The position numbers and the translations under genes are program-made. A stretch of DNA of 5,833 nt. Origin: a gamma proteobacterium symbiont of Bathyaustriella thionipta. Its GTDB lineage: Bacteria; Pseudomonadota; Gammaproteobacteria; Chromatiales; Chromatiaceae. The notes beneath the pieces were generated by a model, which saw only the letters and a program-made list of their open reading frames with translations, was not told the DNA's origin and ran no database searches. Location of the stretch: NCBI GenBank assembly GCA_025656895.1, contig JAHXHF010000103.1:1-5833 (forward strand). The letters are read 5' to 3'. Below, piece by piece: positions 5,024 to 5,833 of this stretch (positions are counted from its first letter, which is position 1; every line of letters starts with the position of its first letter).

Positions 5024-5833
5024 TTACTTCCAGCCGGACCCAGACATACCGTTCATACCGTTCATGCCGGACATACCGTTCATGCCGCCCATGCCGGACA
5101 TTCCGCTCATGCCGGACATTCCGCTCATGCCGGTAGCGGGATAGAAGAAGATCTGGCCGTTAGGCGTGATCTTGAAATAGCCACTCATGCCGGACATTCC
5201 AGACATACCGCCCATGCCGGACATACCGCCCATGCCGTTCATGCCGGACATACCGCCCATGCCGTTCATGCCGGACATTCCGTTCATGCCATTCATTCCG
5301 GACATACCACCCATGCCGTTCATGCCGGACATACCGTTCATTCCAGACATACCGTTCATGCCGTTCATGCCGGACATTCCGTTCATGCCATTCATTCCGG
5401 ACATACCACCCATGCCGTTCATGCCGGACATACCACCCATGCCGTTCATTCCAGACATACCATTCATGCCGTTCATGCCGGACATACCGTTCATACCAGA
5501 CATTCCGTTCATGCCGGACATTCCGCTCATGCCGGTAGCGGGATAGAAGAAGATCTGGCCGTTAGGCGTGATCTTGAAATAGCCGCTCATGCCGGACATT
5601 CCAGACATACCGTTCATGCCACTCATTCCGGACATACCACCCATGCCGTTCATGCCGGACATACCGTTCATTCCAGACATGCCGTTCATGCCGGACATAC
5701 CGTTCATGCCGGACATACCGTTCATTCCAGACATACCGTTCATGCCGGACATACCGTTCATTCCAGACATACCGTTCATGCCGGACATACCGTTCATGCC
5801 GGACATACCGTTCATGCCGGACATACCGTTCAT
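5024..5833 (-). CDS. Met-Xaa-Gly triplet-repeat protein, 5' end outside the window
   Basis: The 269 visible residues contain 77 Met-Xaa-Gly triplets, Xaa being Ser, Asn or occasionally Gly, giving about 29 percent methionine. Two copies of the 18-residue element GYFKITPNGQIFFYPATG, at visible residues 84-101 and 218-235, interrupt the array, and the protein ends SGWK. There is no Cys, His, Asp or Glu, and Lys occurs only in the two inserts and at the last residue. The frame is open at the edge with a repeat codon there, so the visible first Met is probably not the start and any signal peptide is unseen. The insert looks like a beta-hairpin around a Pro-Asn-Gly turn. Gly at every third position allows a polyglycine-II or collagen-like helix with Met exposed. 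Cu(I) binding through thioethers, oxidant scavenging by Met, or an extracellular structural role are all inferences. I recognise no family. It is transcribed towards the cytochrome operon. Confidence 0.75.
   Translation of the reverse strand: MNGMSGMNGMSGMNGMSGMNGMSGMNGMSGMNGMSGMNGMSGMNGMSGMNGMSGMNGMSGMNGMGGMSGMSGMNGMSGMSGMSGYFKITPNGQIFFYPATGMSGMSGMNGMSGMNGMSGMNGMNGMSGMNGMGGMSGMNGMGGMSGMNGMNGMSGMNGMNGMSGMNGMSGMNGMGGMSGMNGMNGMSGMNGMGGMSGMNGMGGMSGMGGMSGMSGMSGYFKITPNGQIFFYPATGMSGMSGMSGMSGMGGMNGMSGMNGMNGMSGSGWK
5099..5210. repeat. Downstream copy of a 112-bp intragenic direct repeat
   Basis: This copy contains the 54-bp segment 5129-5182 coding for the 18-residue aromatic insert plus flanking triplets. 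It matches 5501-5612 at a constant offset of 402 bp with two differences that I could see (5106 versus 5508 and 5183 versus 5585). The offset is a multiple of three, so the frame is kept. Confidence 0.85.
5501..5612. repeat. Upstream copy of the 112-bp intragenic direct repeat
   Basis: This is the partner of 5099-5210, with the insert-coding segment at 5531-5584. The near identity of the non-repetitive part suggests recent duplication or gene conversion of a module made of insert plus triplet array. More copies may lie beyond the window. Confidence 0.85.

Larger units (their letters stand above)
5039..5833. repeat. Coding tandem array of 9-bp and 18-bp units
   Basis: The array encodes the Met-Xaa-Gly triplets. 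Near the right edge the dominant plus-strand unit is 18 bp, gccggacataccgttcat, alternating irregularly with a version starting tccaga. Further inward the units are more mixed, with Gly as GGC, GGT, GGA or GGG and Ser as TCC, TCT or AGT-type codons. It continues to the window edge, so its true length is unknown. Such arrays often change copy number by slippage or recombination and are easily collapsed in assembly. Confidence 0.9.

Noticed and set aside
5187..5546. Plus-strand open frame of Met-Pro-Asp-Ile-Pro-type repeats
   Set aside because: It is the exact antisense reading of the Met-Xaa-Gly array. A repeat whose unit is a multiple of three keeps antisense frames open automatically. It has no ribosome binding site, and the sense frame is longer and runs on past the window edge.
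5039..5833. CRISPR array
   Set aside because: Units are 9-18 bp, directly adjacent, without unique spacers, and in one continuous open frame; this is a coding tandem repeat.

Overview
The window is one unidirectional gene cluster on the minus strand, so it reads from position 5833 down to 1. It holds one complete four-gene respiratory module, one gene cut by the right edge, and the first codons of a gene cut by the left edge. Strong Shine-Dalgarno sites, tight spacing, a twin-arginine signal, haem c motifs and a TorD-type chaperone point to a Gram-negative, probably proteobacterial, organism with anaerobic or flexible respiration. Base composition looks moderate. I cannot name the genus.

Layout in the direction of transcription. 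(1) 5833-5024: a very low-complexity protein made almost entirely of Met-Xaa-Gly triplets, interrupted twice by the same 18-residue element; its start lies outside the window. (2) About 107 bases (5023-4917) with two hairpins, one resembling a weak intrinsic terminator. (3) 4916-4122: a secreted pentahaem c-type cytochrome. (4) 4104-1528: a twin-arginine-exported molybdopterin oxidoreductase of the DMSO reductase family, most like DmsA-type catalytic subunits. (5) 1504-839: a DmsB-like electron-transfer subunit with sixteen cysteines for four [4Fe-4S] clusters. (6) 842-81: a TorD/DmsD-family chaperone overlapping the previous gene by four bases. (7) 29-1: the first codons of another gene with a good ribosome binding site.

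Genes 3-6 make sense as one machine. The chaperone matures the molybdenum subunit, which is exported folded by Tat, probably carrying the signal-less iron-sulphur subunit with it. The five-haem cytochrome then exchanges electrons with the complex in the periplasm. No membrane anchor of the DmsC/NrfD type is present, so the cytochrome probably takes that role. The substrate cannot be read from the sequence.

The most unusual item is the Met-Xaa-Gly repeat protein beside a possible sulphoxide reductase. I do not recognise it as a described family. Its link to the reductase rests only on proximity and common strand, and a terminator-like hairpin lies between them. No stretch over 300 bases is without a gene.
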